A DNA stretch of 64,000 nucleotides from Shewanella zhangzhouensis. Lineage in GTDB: Bacteria; Pseudomonadota; Gammaproteobacteria; Enterobacterales; Shewanellaceae. Location: NCBI RefSeq assembly GCF_019457615.1, contig NZ_CP080414.1, positions 2,416,501 through 2,480,500 on the forward strand. Direction: 5' to 3'. Below the pieces are notes generated by a model. The model saw nothing but the letters and a program-made list of their open reading frames with translations, ran no database searches and was not told the DNA's origin. The position numbers were made by a program, and so were the translations under genes. Shown piece by piece: positions 52,797 through 61,944 of the stretch. The first letter of the stretch is position 1, and every line of letters starts with the position of its first letter.

Positions 52797-53295
52797 ACCT
52801 CAGGTATGTTTGGTGATACTGCTGAGGTAAAATTTACCGTCATCTGTTTCTTATAGTCCGTCGCCGCACAAGAGAATCGCCTGTCTTCACATTGCTCTCC
52901 TCTCTTTGTCTCTTTGCCGCTTTGTCTCTTTATCTCTTTGCCCGCTTTGCCGCTTTGCCGCTTTGCCGCTTTGCGAATGACACATTGTTGAAGCAACCCT
53001 GTGGTTGACTTTCACCCTCTTTAGCAGTGCGTTACCGCTGAACTCTCTCGATATGAACATGGTTTTTCTGTGGGCTATTTAATACAGCCTGAGCCACGTC
53101 ACTGTATTTATTTAATATTTTTCATCGTTCATAACAAGTCGTAGCTGTTTTCAGCGGACAGAGGATTTTTGTGGGACGGTTAATCCTACGCAGGGCTTTT
53201 TCTTAAGAGGTTTCTACCGAAAACCCGCTGGACACCTGTGCGAGCAGGGTTAAAGCCAACTACACTCAACTCAACACGGGGAGGATTTCGACAAC
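52797..53295. other. Intergenic region with an octamer tandem repeat; no gene
   Basis: About 500 bp between the small coiled-coil gene and the substrate-binding protein gene. Apart from the tandem repeat at 52901-52973 no feature was seen. A minus-strand frame crosses the repeat, but its product is low-complexity Lys/Arg/Ser and it is probably not a gene. Confidence 0.5.
52901..52973. repeat. Tandem repeat of a degenerate 8-bp unit (TCTCTTTG / CCGCTTTG)
   Basis: Nine consecutive units: TCTCTTTG twice, CCGCTTTG, TCTCTTTA, TCTCTTTG, a 9-bp CCCGCTTTG, and three perfect CCGCTTTG. The two unit types and the nearly perfect final run indicate slipped-strand expansion. It lies outside any credible gene. 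Confidence 0.85.
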
Positions 53296-54282
53296 ATGAA
53301 GAGACTGGTTGCAGCCTTGGCAATCTCAATCGCTGTAGTGTGGTATTTGATGGTATCCGTAGACCAGGGATCGGCCAATGCCACCAACTCCCTGACTATT
53401 GCCGTGTCCGCTACGCCACTGTCGAGTCCCGTTATCGTTGCCGAAAAGAAGGGGTTATTTAAAAAACACGGCCTGAAAGTGCAGTTAAAGCTACTTCAGG
53501 GCGGTCACCGATGCTTTGATGCCTTGATTAAAAATGAAGTTGATTTAGCCACAAGCTCTGAATCCGTGGTGATGTATAACGCCTTTAAACGCAATGATTT
53601 CAGTGTAATAACTAGCTTTGTTACCTCGGATAACGACGTAAAAATTATCGTACGTAAAGACAGCGGCATAACGTCATTGACGGACATTTCAGGCCACAGT
53701 GTGGGTATGGTCAAAGGCACTGCCAGTGAGTATTTTTTCAATTCCGCTTTATTGCTTAATGGCGTGGAGAACGCCCTTATTTCTGCCCGTTTTATGGCGC
53801 CGGAAGAGTTAGGCAAGGCACTGCTTGATAAACAGTTGGATGCTGTCGCTCTGTGGGAGCCATACGCCAGCGAGCTGATGCAATTACTTAAAAGTAATGG
53901 TCATCAAATCAGTACAAAAGGCCTCTACCGATTGTCTTTTAATTTGTTATCAATGCGGGGCGACATACTGAGTAAGCAGGAGACCCATGTGCGTGTACTC
54001 AGGGCACTGGATGATGCCATTGCCAGTATCATCGCCAGTCCGGAGGAAGCCAAACAGCTTGTCAGTGCCTATCTTAATGTGCCTCTGCCGGAGATAGAAG
54101 ACTACTGGGCTGACTACCACTTTCATCTCGGGTTGGATAAAACGCTCCAATTAGAGCTGTTGTCCCAAGCCCACTGGGCAATAGATTCGGGCTATGTGGA
54201 CCAGTCTCAAGCACCAGATTTTCGTGATTTTATCGATAAATCTGCACTCAGCCAGATTAGGGATACGTTCCGCTCACATTGA
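53296..54282 (+). CDS. Periplasmic substrate-binding protein, NMT1/SsuA-like (328 aa)
   Basis: A probable signal peptide or anchor (MKRLVAALAISIAVVWYLMV) is followed by a type II binding-protein fold: TIAVSATPLSSPVIVAEKKG, LFKKHGLKVQLKLLQGG, EVDLATSSESV and LDAVALWEPYA. This pattern is that of NMT1/THI5 and SsuA-type proteins that bind small organic ligands such as taurine, sulfonates or pyrimidine precursors. No ABC permease or ATPase gene is nearby; instead a membrane GGDEF gene follows after 8 bp. It is therefore likely a sensor ligand-binding partner rather than a transporter component (inference). Confidence 0.85.
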   Translation: MKRLVAALAISIAVVWYLMVSVDQGSANATNSLTIAVSATPLSSPVIVAEKKGLFKKHGLKVQLKLLQGGHRCFDALIKNEVDLATSSESVVMYNAFKRNDFSVITSFVTSDNDVKIIVRKDSGITSLTDISGHSVGMVKGTASEYFFNSALLLNGVENALISARFMAPEELGKALLDKQLDAVALWEPYASELMQLLKSNGHQISTKGLYRLSFNLLSMRGDILSKQETHVRVLRALDDAIASIIASPEEAKQLVSAYLNVPLPEIEDYWADYHFHLGLDKTLQLELLSQAHWAIDSGYVDQSQAPDFRDFIDKSALSQIRDTFRSH

Positions 54283-54290
54283 GGTGAACC

Positions 54291-55598
54291 ATGACACTTT
54301 CCAAACGACTCAAACTCAGCGTGGTGATATCAGGCCTTCTGCTGTTTCTGCTGATGGGTGTTTTGCTCTATCTGGTCGGAATGGATGTGCGTGGTTACCG
54401 TCACAGCTATTCCTATCAACAGGCCCAGGTCACCCTGTCCCGGATGTCAGGTGAACTATGGCAGCTCAATCGTTACGAAGATTTACAGGCCTTGGACAAG
54501 GCGCGCGAACTGACCCAATTGCTGGATGAGCAAATTGGGTTCCTCGAAAAGGACGCTCAGTACAATCCGCTACTGAGCCACATCAAAAAAACCAATCAAA
54601 ACCTGAAACTGTTAATGCAGTTGTACCCCTCAGACCCCAGAGAAAATGTAGAAACCGCCGCCATGCTTAACGCGCGGTTCAACACGCTTCTGCTAACCAT
54701 GCAAGATGAGATGGGGGAAATACGTCATCGTCTGGTAGAAGAGCAGTTTTATTCCAAACAGTATCTGCTGCTATTAATTGCAGTGGTGCTTTTTCTGTCG
54801 ATGTCAGCGGTCATTCTGTTCAATCTCAGGACCATGTCAGTATTCAAACGGGGAATGCTCTCCCTTGAAACAGGGATAAAAGATCTCGCCAGAGGCAATT
54901 TGGAGACGCGTGTATGTGAAGATTCGGGTTCCGAATTTACCGAGTTGTCCAAACACTTTAATTGGATGACACAGGAGTTACAGCAAATTACGGTGAGCAG
55001 AGATAAGCTGCAGGATGAAGTCAATAAACGCACCGAAGTACTGCAACTGCAGAAAGACAAATTAAAGTACGAAGCTGAACATGACTCGCTCACCCGGGTG
55101 TACAGCCGTTATGCGTTTCATCGATTACTGGAGCAAAGTCTGAAACGCCTTGCCCGCACCAATGGCACAGGCGCGCTGCTGTTTATCGATATTGATAAAT
55201 TCAAACCCATCAATGACAACTATGGCCACAGTATTGGCGATCATGTACTGGTCACTGTTGCTCAGAGGATCTCCCACACCCTTCGCGAATCGGATATGGT
55301 TGCCCGTATTGGAGGAGATGAATTTATTGTGTGGCTCGAACCCATAGAGCACGCTTTGCAACTGGAGGTGGTCATTAAAAAGCTGCTGGATAAACTCCAC
55401 CTTGACATTCATTTTGCCAATGTCCACCTGCTGATTGATGTCAGTATCGGTGCGGCTTGCTATCCCCAGGATGGTACTGGCATAGAAGAGCTTATCAATG
55501 TCGCCGATCGCAACATGTATGCCTGTAAGCGCGGCGACCGTGACACCAAATCAGCTCGACAGGGGGCTGAAAACCTTGCGGATAAAGGCCGTGTTTAA
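54291..55598 (+). CDS. Membrane diguanylate cyclase with HAMP and GGDEF domains (435 aa)
   Basis: Makes c-di-GMP from two GTP. Membrane helix (about 10-31), a helical periplasmic sensor (about 32-155), second helix (about 157-178), HAMP (about 179-232), coiled coil, and GGDEF (about 270-425). The active site RIGGDEFIVWLE is intact, and the inhibitory RxxD (RESD) stands five residues upstream, so product feedback is likely. It is encoded 8 bp after the periplasmic binding protein and probably senses it. The 3' end overlaps the convergent msrQ gene by 48 bp. Confidence 0.93.
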   Translation: MTLSKRLKLSVVISGLLLFLLMGVLLYLVGMDVRGYRHSYSYQQAQVTLSRMSGELWQLNRYEDLQALDKARELTQLLDEQIGFLEKDAQYNPLLSHIKKTNQNLKLLMQLYPSDPRENVETAAMLNARFNTLLLTMQDEMGEIRHRLVEEQFYSKQYLLLLIAVVLFLSMSAVILFNLRTMSVFKRGMLSLETGIKDLARGNLETRVCEDSGSEFTELSKHFNWMTQELQQITVSRDKLQDEVNKRTEVLQLQKDKLKYEAEHDSLTRVYSRYAFHRLLEQSLKRLARTNGTGALLFIDIDKFKPINDNYGHSIGDHVLVTVAQRISHTLRESDMVARIGGDEFIVWLEPIEHALQLEVVIKKLLDKLHLDIHFANVHLLIDVSIGAACYPQDGTGIEELINVADRNMYACKRGDRDTKSARQGAENLADKGRV

Positions 55599-56177
55599 CA
55601 ACTTGTCACGCCGCAGCCACAGTAGCCACAGACAAAGCAGCAAATACAGGCTGGGCTCAATGATCTCAGATTTTACCGACCAGAGGTAATGTATGGGGGC
55701 AAGCAAGGCGACTAAGTACACCCAGTTGTGCAGCCTTTGCCAATGCGCCCCCATGCGCCTTTGTACGCTTCTTAGGGAGGTTACGGCGAGCGCGGTTAAA
55801 ATCAACAAGCCTGCCATACCCACCAACAGGTACGGGCGTTTCAAAATTTCCGTCAGCAACATGTTCCAGGCAAACAGCAAATCCAGGCTGACAAAGGCCA
55901 ATAGATGCAACACACCATAGCTAAACGTCCACAAGCCAAGCAAACGGCGGGTTTGCATTAACGGCCCCATTTTTAAGCGTTTTGCGAGCGGTGTAATCAG
56001 CAGTGTCAGCATAAGCCCGTGCAGCGTGCCTTTACCGGTAAAATGAATAATGTACTGCACCGGATCGCCGCCCAATTGGTTAAAGGCAACGCCCCATCCG
56101 AGCCACAGCAAAGGCAACACAAACCCCGTATGCAGCACACACTTGAGCCAAAATAATCGTCCCGGGGTTAATCGCAT
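55551..56177 (-). CDS. msrQ: MsrQ: heme-binding membrane subunit of the periplasmic methionine sulfoxide reductase
   Basis: MsrQ (YedZ) carries electrons through the membrane to MsrP. Six hydrophobic segments and conserved His residues, for example HFTGKGTLHGLMLTLLI, GLWTFSYGVLHLLAF and WQRLHNWVYLVALLAPIHY, fit the heme-b ferric-reductase-like fold. 208 residues is normal. The gene begins at the last base of msrP, so the two are coupled. Its end overlaps the convergent diguanylate cyclase gene. Confidence 0.95.
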   Translation of the reverse strand: MRLTPGRLFWLKCVLHTGFVLPLLWLGWGVAFNQLGGDPVQYIIHFTGKGTLHGLMLTLLITPLAKRLKMGPLMQTRRLLGLWTFSYGVLHLLAFVSLDLLFAWNMLLTEILKRPYLLVGMAGLLILTALAVTSLRSVQRRMGAHWQRLHNWVYLVALLAPIHYLWSVKSEIIEPSLYLLLCLWLLWLRRDKLLNTAFIRKVFSPLSS

Positions 56178-57196
56178 TAAAAGTACCTTTTCAAATCCAG
56201 GTCTTTATAAAGATGCGCTACCTGTTCTTCGTATCCGTTGAACAGGCGTGTCGCAATACGCTCGGCAGAAAAAAGCCCGCCTGGTCCTATTCTGCGCTCA
56301 GAAGCCTGAGACCACCTGGGGTGATCCACGTTGGGATTCACGTTGGCGTAGAACCCATATTCGTGGGATGCGAGTTGATTCCAGCTTGTGGGTGGCTGCT
56401 TGTTCATCACCCGGATTTTCACAATTGACTTGATACTCTTAAAGCCATATTTCCAAGGCACCACCAAACGCACCGGGGCCCCGTTTTGGGGCGGCAGGGT
56501 TTTACCATAGAGCCCGACACTCAAAAGAGATAACTCATTCATGGCTTCAGCCAGTGTCAGCCCTTCCACATAAGGATAATGAATGCCACCGCCCACATAG
56601 GCATTTTTTTGTCCCGGCATTTGCGCCGGATCGTACAGGGTTTCAAAGGCAACATGGGTTGCACCGGCTTTTACACCGGCCTTCTTTAACAGCGCCGCCA
56701 GTGGAAAACCAATCCAGGGCACCACCATTGACCAGGCTTCAACGCAGCGCAGTCGATAGATACGTTCCTCGAGGGCAAAACTGTGCAGCAGATCGTCATA
56801 ATCAAGCTGCAATGGCGTATCCACCAAGCCCTCTACCAACAAACGCCAGGGATTGACCTGAAATGCCTGAGCATTTTCGACCGGGTCAGTCTTGGCGGTA
56901 CCAAACTCATAAAAGTTGTTGTGACTTATGACCTTGTTTTCCGGCGTGAGGGGCTCAGATAAATCCTGAAACGCCGCAGGCTTGCTTGCTGAGAGGGGCG
57001 CTTGAATAAAAACAGGCTTGGGCGATTTTGAAAACACATCAAATATACTGCCATGCACAGCACCGGGAAGGCTCGCGCCAATGGCACCCAATCCCAACGC
57101 TTTTACGATGGCACGGCGGTCCCGGAACAAAGGCTCCGGCGTGACCTCAGCCTCAGACAGTTGCCACGATGGGCGTGTCACTCTGCGTCGTTTCAC
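56177..57196 (-). CDS. msrP: MsrP: periplasmic molybdopterin methionine sulfoxide reductase
   Basis: MsrP (YedY) repairs oxidised methionines of periplasmic proteins. Twin-arginine-type signal (RDRRAIVKALGLGAIGASLP), then the sulfite-oxidase-like molybdopterin fold. The molybdenum ligand Cys is in YRLRCVEAWSMVVPWIG (about 150). ENKVISHNNFYEFG and YVEGLTLAEAMNELS are family motifs. 339 residues is normal. It is upstream of and coupled to msrQ. Confidence 0.96.
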   Translation of the reverse strand: MKRRRVTRPSWQLSEAEVTPEPLFRDRRAIVKALGLGAIGASLPGAVHGSIFDVFSKSPKPVFIQAPLSASKPAAFQDLSEPLTPENKVISHNNFYEFGTAKTDPVENAQAFQVNPWRLLVEGLVDTPLQLDYDDLLHSFALEERIYRLRCVEAWSMVVPWIGFPLAALLKKAGVKAGATHVAFETLYDPAQMPGQKNAYVGGGIHYPYVEGLTLAEAMNELSLLSVGLYGKTLPPQNGAPVRLVVPWKYGFKSIKSIVKIRVMNKQPPTSWNQLASHEYGFYANVNPNVDHPRWSQASERRIGPGGLFSAERIATRLFNGYEEQVAHLYKDLDLKRYF

Positions 57197-57370
57197 CTAA
57201 GACTCCTTAAAAATTCGGTGGCTGCTGTTAAACAAGACAGCCGTAAGGTCTGACTTCTTTCAGTAATACGTGATTTTTTCTTCAGGTGACCAATTATCAT
57301 TCTTACGCCCCTTGAAGGCAGTATTCGACCATGCCAAGCTTAGCGCCATCAGTCCGGTTTAAGGAATACC

Positions 57371-58933
57371 ATGACTCCGCTTGACCTTTTTTCTCTTCCC
57401 CAATGGATAGCCATCTCCGCCCTTTGTTTTCTTTTTCTGATGATCGGGGCGCTCATTAATCAGATCCTTACCCGTAAACGTTGGGAAAGCCTGGATGCAC
57501 TGCGCATCGAGCAGCATCAAGCCGCCATCACCACCCTGGAATCACAACTGGATGAACACAAAAATCAGCTCGACGACAAAGAAGACCGACTGAGCTTTTT
57601 TCAAACCCGCATTGAAGAAGTCAGCCAACGTTACGGTGAAGCCAAGGCCGAGGCTCAGCGGTTACCCGAACTTGAGCAAAAGCTGGCCGACACCCATCGC
57701 CAGCTGATGGAAGCCCGGCTGGAAACCGCCAAGGCTATCGCCATGCAACAGAGCATCAGCGCCAAGTTTGACGCAGAAAGGCAGGCGTTCGAAGAAAAGC
57801 TGGCCCTGCTGGAATCGGCTGAAGCCCGGTTAAAGTTGCAGTTTGAAAATCTAGCCAACAAAATTTTTGAACAAAGAGCTGAACAGCTAAAAGGGCAGAA
57901 TTTATTGCAGCTCGATGCGGTTATTGGCCCTCTCAAACAACAAATTGACGGTTTCAGAAAACAGGTCAATGAATCCTATTCAATAGAACAGGCCGAACGC
58001 AGCAGCCTCAAGCATCAGCTCGAACAACTTGCATCCCTTAATGTGAAGATGAGCCAGGACGCCATCAACCTGACCAACGCCCTCAAAGGTGACAATAAAC
58101 AACAGGGCAACTGGGGCGAGGTGATACTGGAGCGGGTACTCAGCGAAAGCGGCCTGCGTGAAGGTCACGAGTACCACACACAGCAAGAGCTGAAGGCCGA
58201 GAACGGACAAAAATTTAAACCCGACGTTATCGTCCACCTGCCGGGCGAAAAAGACGTGGTGATAGACGCCAAAATGTCGCTCACCGCCTATGAACGCTAT
58301 TTTAACGCCAGCGACGATGCCGATAAGGCCCAGGCTCTCAAGGAGCATGTGCTGTCGGTCAGAAGCCATATCAAGCTGCTGTCGCAAAAAGATTATCAAC
58401 ACCTCCACGGCCTTAAAACCCTGGACTATGTGCTGATGTTTATTCCCGTGGAGCCTGCCTTTTTATTGGCGCTTGAGCAGGAGCCGGGGCTGGTGGGCTA
58501 TGCCCTTGAACACAATATTATGCTTGCCAGCCCAACCAATTTACTGGTCGCCCTGCGCACAATTCATAATATCTGGCGATACGAATATCAGAATCAGCAT
58601 GCACAGCACATCGCCAGGGCCGCAGGCAAAATCTACGATAAACTCTGTATTTATGTGGACGAAATGGACAAGTTAGGTCGCGCTCTGGACACCGCACAAA
58701 AGAGTTATCAGTCTGCCATGGGTAAGCTTGCCACCGGCAGAGGTAATCTTATCCGTCAAGCCCATCAAATGCGCCAGCTTGGCATTGAAAGCAGTAAACA
58801 ACTGGACAAGCAATTGCTGGATAATGCGCTTGACGACAGCATGGAAGCGGGTGAGAACCAAGATGCTGTAGCAGACGCCCTGGCTGGCAATGGTTCAACG
58901 CCAGTGCCACATTTGACTAACCAGAGACAGTAA
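57371..58933 (+). CDS. rmuC: RmuC-family DNA recombination protein
   Basis: RmuC is a nuclease-related protein that limits inversions at short inverted repeats. An N-terminal membrane helix (about 13-32), a long coiled coil (about 40-230), and the conserved C-terminal domain with NKQQGNWGEVILERVLSESG, FKPDVIVHLPGEKDVVIDAK and DYVLMFIPVEPAFLLAL. The PD-(D/E)xK-like core (PDVIVHLP... VIDAKMS) is visible. 520 residues, near E. coli RmuC (475). It is followed at 19 bp by slt. Confidence 0.95.
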   Translation: MTPLDLFSLPQWIAISALCFLFLMIGALINQILTRKRWESLDALRIEQHQAAITTLESQLDEHKNQLDDKEDRLSFFQTRIEEVSQRYGEAKAEAQRLPELEQKLADTHRQLMEARLETAKAIAMQQSISAKFDAERQAFEEKLALLESAEARLKLQFENLANKIFEQRAEQLKGQNLLQLDAVIGPLKQQIDGFRKQVNESYSIEQAERSSLKHQLEQLASLNVKMSQDAINLTNALKGDNKQQGNWGEVILERVLSESGLREGHEYHTQQELKAENGQKFKPDVIVHLPGEKDVVIDAKMSLTAYERYFNASDDADKAQALKEHVLSVRSHIKLLSQKDYQHLHGLKTLDYVLMFIPVEPAFLLALEQEPGLVGYALEHNIMLASPTNLLVALRTIHNIWRYEYQNQHAQHIARAAGKIYDKLCIYVDEMDKLGRALDTAQKSYQSAMGKLATGRGNLIRQAHQMRQLGIESSKQLDKQLLDNALDDSMEAGENQDAVADALAGNGSTPVPHLTNQRQ

Positions 58934-58952
58934 TCACGGAGGACGTTTCCCC

Positions 58953-60869
58953 ATGCTGAAGCAGTTTTACGGCATTTGTCTCACATCGCTCATGTTCATC
59001 AGCCCGCTGGTGTCTGCCGATATCAAGGATGATCGGCAACAGTTTCTCAAGGCGGAAAAAGCCTTGCGGGAAGGTAATAAGGCCCAATATGCCAAGTTGA
59101 GAAAAAGCCTGGATGATTACCCCCTGGCCCTTTATCTCGACTTTGATGCCCAAATCGACAGTCTGGTGATGCTGCCGGGCAGTAAGGCCAAGACCGCTAT
59201 TCAGGCGTTTCAGAATACGCCACTTTATAGCAACGCCCGCTACCGTTACCTGCTCACTGCCGCCAGGGGCGCTCGCTGGGAAGATTTTCTGACCATCAGC
59301 CCGGACACGCCAAAAGATACTGTGCTCCAATGCCACTACTATCATGCGTTACTGGCCCGGGGTGAAAAATCCCGCGCCTATGAAGGAGCCCGACGCTTGT
59401 GGCTAAACGGCAGCTCAATGCCGGATGCCTGCGATCCCTTGTTTATTAAATGGGCCAAAGCCGGGCATCGCAGCCAGGAGCTCATCTGGAGTCGTATGTT
59501 CCTCGCCTTTGAAGCCCGGGAAGCGTCACTCCTGAGCTATCTGGCCCAAAAGGTCACCAATTACCCCAAAGAAGCCCAAAAGTTGCTTGCCCTGTATAAG
59601 GATCCCCGAAACCTCAGGCACATGGACAGATACAAGGCCAAAGCGCCTGTGATGGCCGAAATGGTCGAGTTGGGACTCAAGGCGCTGGCACGCAAAGATT
59701 TGAAAGAAGCCGTGTCACTGCTGGGTAAATACGAAAAATCAGGCCGTTTCACCAAGGTTCAGGCCCAAAGCCTGCACGCCTTTATGGTTCGCCGCGTGTT
59801 ACTCAGACAAGAAGAGTCACTGCTGAGCTATGCCGACAAACATGTGCCGCCCCTTGCATCGGACGACCTGACTGAGCTCAGGCTGCGCTGGGCAATACGG
59901 GATGGTGACGAAAATGCCATCAAGCGTTTTCTGCCGCTGCTGAGCAGTGAAACCGCGGCCAAGGAGCGCTGGCAATATTGGCGCCTCAGGTACGAAAATA
60001 GCGCGGACTTGAGTGACACCCTCTCGGCGCTGCTTGCAGCCGACAGAAGCTTCTACGGATTTCATGCTGCCCAATCCAAAGGCATGTCCCCTGCGCTCAA
60101 TGAGGTTAAAGCGAGCGATGTAATCTCTGCCGCCGATGCCAATCTCATACCGGGAACAGAGCCCGCTCTGGCCAGGGTAAAAGAGCTCCTGGCCTTGGAG
60201 CGGCCACGTCAGGCCCGTGTTGAATGGCTCGGAATGCTTGGCCGGGAAGATGCCGAAGGCAAGGCGAAATATGGCAACTGGGCGGTAGAAAATGGGCTGT
60301 ACGCCCTCGCCGTTGATGCGTCTATTCAAGGCAAGTTCTGGGACGATTTGGGTATGCGCTTCCCACCCGCCGAAGAGCAGAGTTTTGCCAGGGCCGCTAA
60401 ACACCATAAGCTCAACGCTGAAGAACTGAGAGCCATCGCCCGCCGTGAAAGCGCGTTTAACCCCATAGCGCAATCCGCTGTGGGTGCGCGGGGGTTAATG
60501 CAGTTGATGCCGGCCACGGCCAAACAAACCGCCAAAAAACAAGGCATAAAGTACAGCGGTGAGGCGTCGCTGTACGAACCGGCGTTGAATATTCAGCTGG
60601 GCAGCGCCTATTACGCAAGCTTACTCGAGCGTTACAACAATAATCGGGTGCTGGCAACGGCGGCTTATAACGCCGGCCCCTCGAGGGTCAATGCCTGGCT
60701 TGCTCGCAGCGAGGGTAAACTGGATGTGATGTCCTTCATCGAATCCATCCCATTCACCGAGACCCGTGAATACGTGCAGGCCGTGTTCAGTTATCGGCTG
60801 ATTTACGAGCATCGCAAAGGAAATCCCACCCCACTTTTCAGCGAGGCTGAAATGAAGTTCAAATACTGA
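58953..60869 (+). CDS. slt: Soluble lytic murein transglycosylase
   Basis: Slt70 cleaves peptidoglycan in the periplasm. Signal peptide (MLKQFYGICLTSLMFISPLV), a long helical superhelix (U and L domains, about 30-470), and the C-terminal SLT domain with the catalytic Glu in RAIARRESAFNPIAQSAVGA, GLMQLMPATAKQTAKK and TAAYNAGPSRVNAWLA. 638 residues agrees with E. coli Slt (645). It may be co-transcribed with rmuC (19-bp gap). Confidence 0.96.
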   Translation: MLKQFYGICLTSLMFISPLVSADIKDDRQQFLKAEKALREGNKAQYAKLRKSLDDYPLALYLDFDAQIDSLVMLPGSKAKTAIQAFQNTPLYSNARYRYLLTAARGARWEDFLTISPDTPKDTVLQCHYYHALLARGEKSRAYEGARRLWLNGSSMPDACDPLFIKWAKAGHRSQELIWSRMFLAFEAREASLLSYLAQKVTNYPKEAQKLLALYKDPRNLRHMDRYKAKAPVMAEMVELGLKALARKDLKEAVSLLGKYEKSGRFTKVQAQSLHAFMVRRVLLRQEESLLSYADKHVPPLASDDLTELRLRWAIRDGDENAIKRFLPLLSSETAAKERWQYWRLRYENSADLSDTLSALLAADRSFYGFHAAQSKGMSPALNEVKASDVISAADANLIPGTEPALARVKELLALERPRQARVEWLGMLGREDAEGKAKYGNWAVENGLYALAVDASIQGKFWDDLGMRFPPAEEQSFARAAKHHKLNAEELRAIARRESAFNPIAQSAVGARGLMQLMPATAKQTAKKQGIKYSGEASLYEPALNIQLGSAYYASLLERYNNNRVLATAAYNAGPSRVNAWLARSEGKLDVMSFIESIPFTETREYVQAVFSYRLIYEHRKGNPTPLFSEAEMKFKY

Positions 60870-61123
60870 ATCGAGCCAGTTATGCATCGGGGGGCTGCTC
60901 CCTTTTAACAGTCCCCCTGTAACTGTCCACCTGTAAGAGCCCCTTTTACCAGTTACCTTGTGTCAGTCCCCTGAACAAGTCACCCGTTATCAGAGCGGCC
61001 GGCTGAGAGCCCTGAATATATTTACGGCATACGGCTCACAATAGGCAAAGAAAGGTCACATCGGGGTTGCAAAGCTGAGGTTAATGAGATTTATTTGCAT
61101 TAACTTAAATCCCGGTGTGCACC

Positions 61124-61912
61124 ATGACCTCATTTCCTGCCCCATGTCCCCGCCCCATTCTGATGGGCTGTGAATACCAACCGTTAATCTGCCTGGCTAC
61201 CGGTAACACTGTCGCCTACGAAGCCCTGTCACGATTTTACAGCAGCGAGGGCCAGGCCATTGCCCCGAACAGGGTATTTGAAGTACTGCATGAGCGTCCG
61301 CAAGCGCTGGCAGAGCTTGAACTGGCGGCAAAAACATTCCAACTGCAGCACGCACCTCGGGGCATGCCATTGTATCTTAATCTGGATCCACACAGTTTGG
61401 CAGCCCAAAGCCCTGTGAGCACCGCACTGTCGGCCTTACTGAGTCAGCCCACAAACCCGCAGACGCTGGTTATTGAACTGATTGAAAATACCTGCATTAA
61501 CGATGCCTTGATGGCGTCACAGCTGCTGAATTCTCTGCAAAGTGCAGGAATGCAGGTGGCGCTGGATGATGTGGGGGCACCCCATGCCATGTTATCCCTG
61601 GAGCTGCTATCCCGAGTTGATTGGGTTAAGTTCGACCGCCATTGGCTAAGCCGGTTAGATGTGGCAACGGATACCCATTTGCTTGATTCGCTGGTGTCCT
61701 ATGCCAGAAACACCGCCAAGGGCACTGTAATAGAGGGAATAGAAACCCTGGCTCACTTTCAGCACGCGGCTTCGCTTGGCATCAACCTGGCTCAGGGATT
61801 TCTCTTTCAAGACAGGTTCTTACAACCCGGTGACAAGGCAATTATTTCGGCGTCGATTCTTCGGGCATTTGATGGCTGTAACGCTGGATCACTTATCGAA
61901 AATTGCGCATAG
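61124..61912 (+). CDS. Stand-alone EAL-domain protein, probable c-di-GMP phosphodiesterase (262 aa)
   Basis: Only an EAL domain, no sensor part or membrane segment. Active-site pattern: YEALSRF (EAL), LYLNLDPHSL (Asn), VIELIENTC (Glu), VALDDVGAPHAML (Asp-Asp), WVKFDRHWL (Lys), VIEGIETL (Glu) and AQGFLFQ (Gln). Some positions differ from the consensus, notably DDVGAPH in place of DDFGTGY, so activity may be reduced. The ATG at 61124 is chosen; an in-frame GTG at 61115 is possible, and neither has a strong ribosome-binding site. Monocistronic; the moxR operon starts 32 bp downstream. Confidence 0.88.
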   Translation: MTSFPAPCPRPILMGCEYQPLICLATGNTVAYEALSRFYSSEGQAIAPNRVFEVLHERPQALAELELAAKTFQLQHAPRGMPLYLNLDPHSLAAQSPVSTALSALLSQPTNPQTLVIELIENTCINDALMASQLLNSLQSAGMQVALDDVGAPHAMLSLELLSRVDWVKFDRHWLSRLDVATDTHLLDSLVSYARNTAKGTVIEGIETLAHFQHAASLGINLAQGFLFQDRFLQPGDKAIISASILRAFDGCNAGSLIENCA

Positions 61913-61944
61913 TAAGACTTTGAGTTCCCCCTGAGGATGAAAGG

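Noticed and set aside
52901..52973. CRISPR array
   Set aside because: The units are 8-9 bp with no spacers; it is a simple tandem repeat, and no cas gene is present in the window.
52685..52996. A Lys/Arg-rich minus-strand gene
   Set aside because: The product is an artefact of reading through the octamer repeat.
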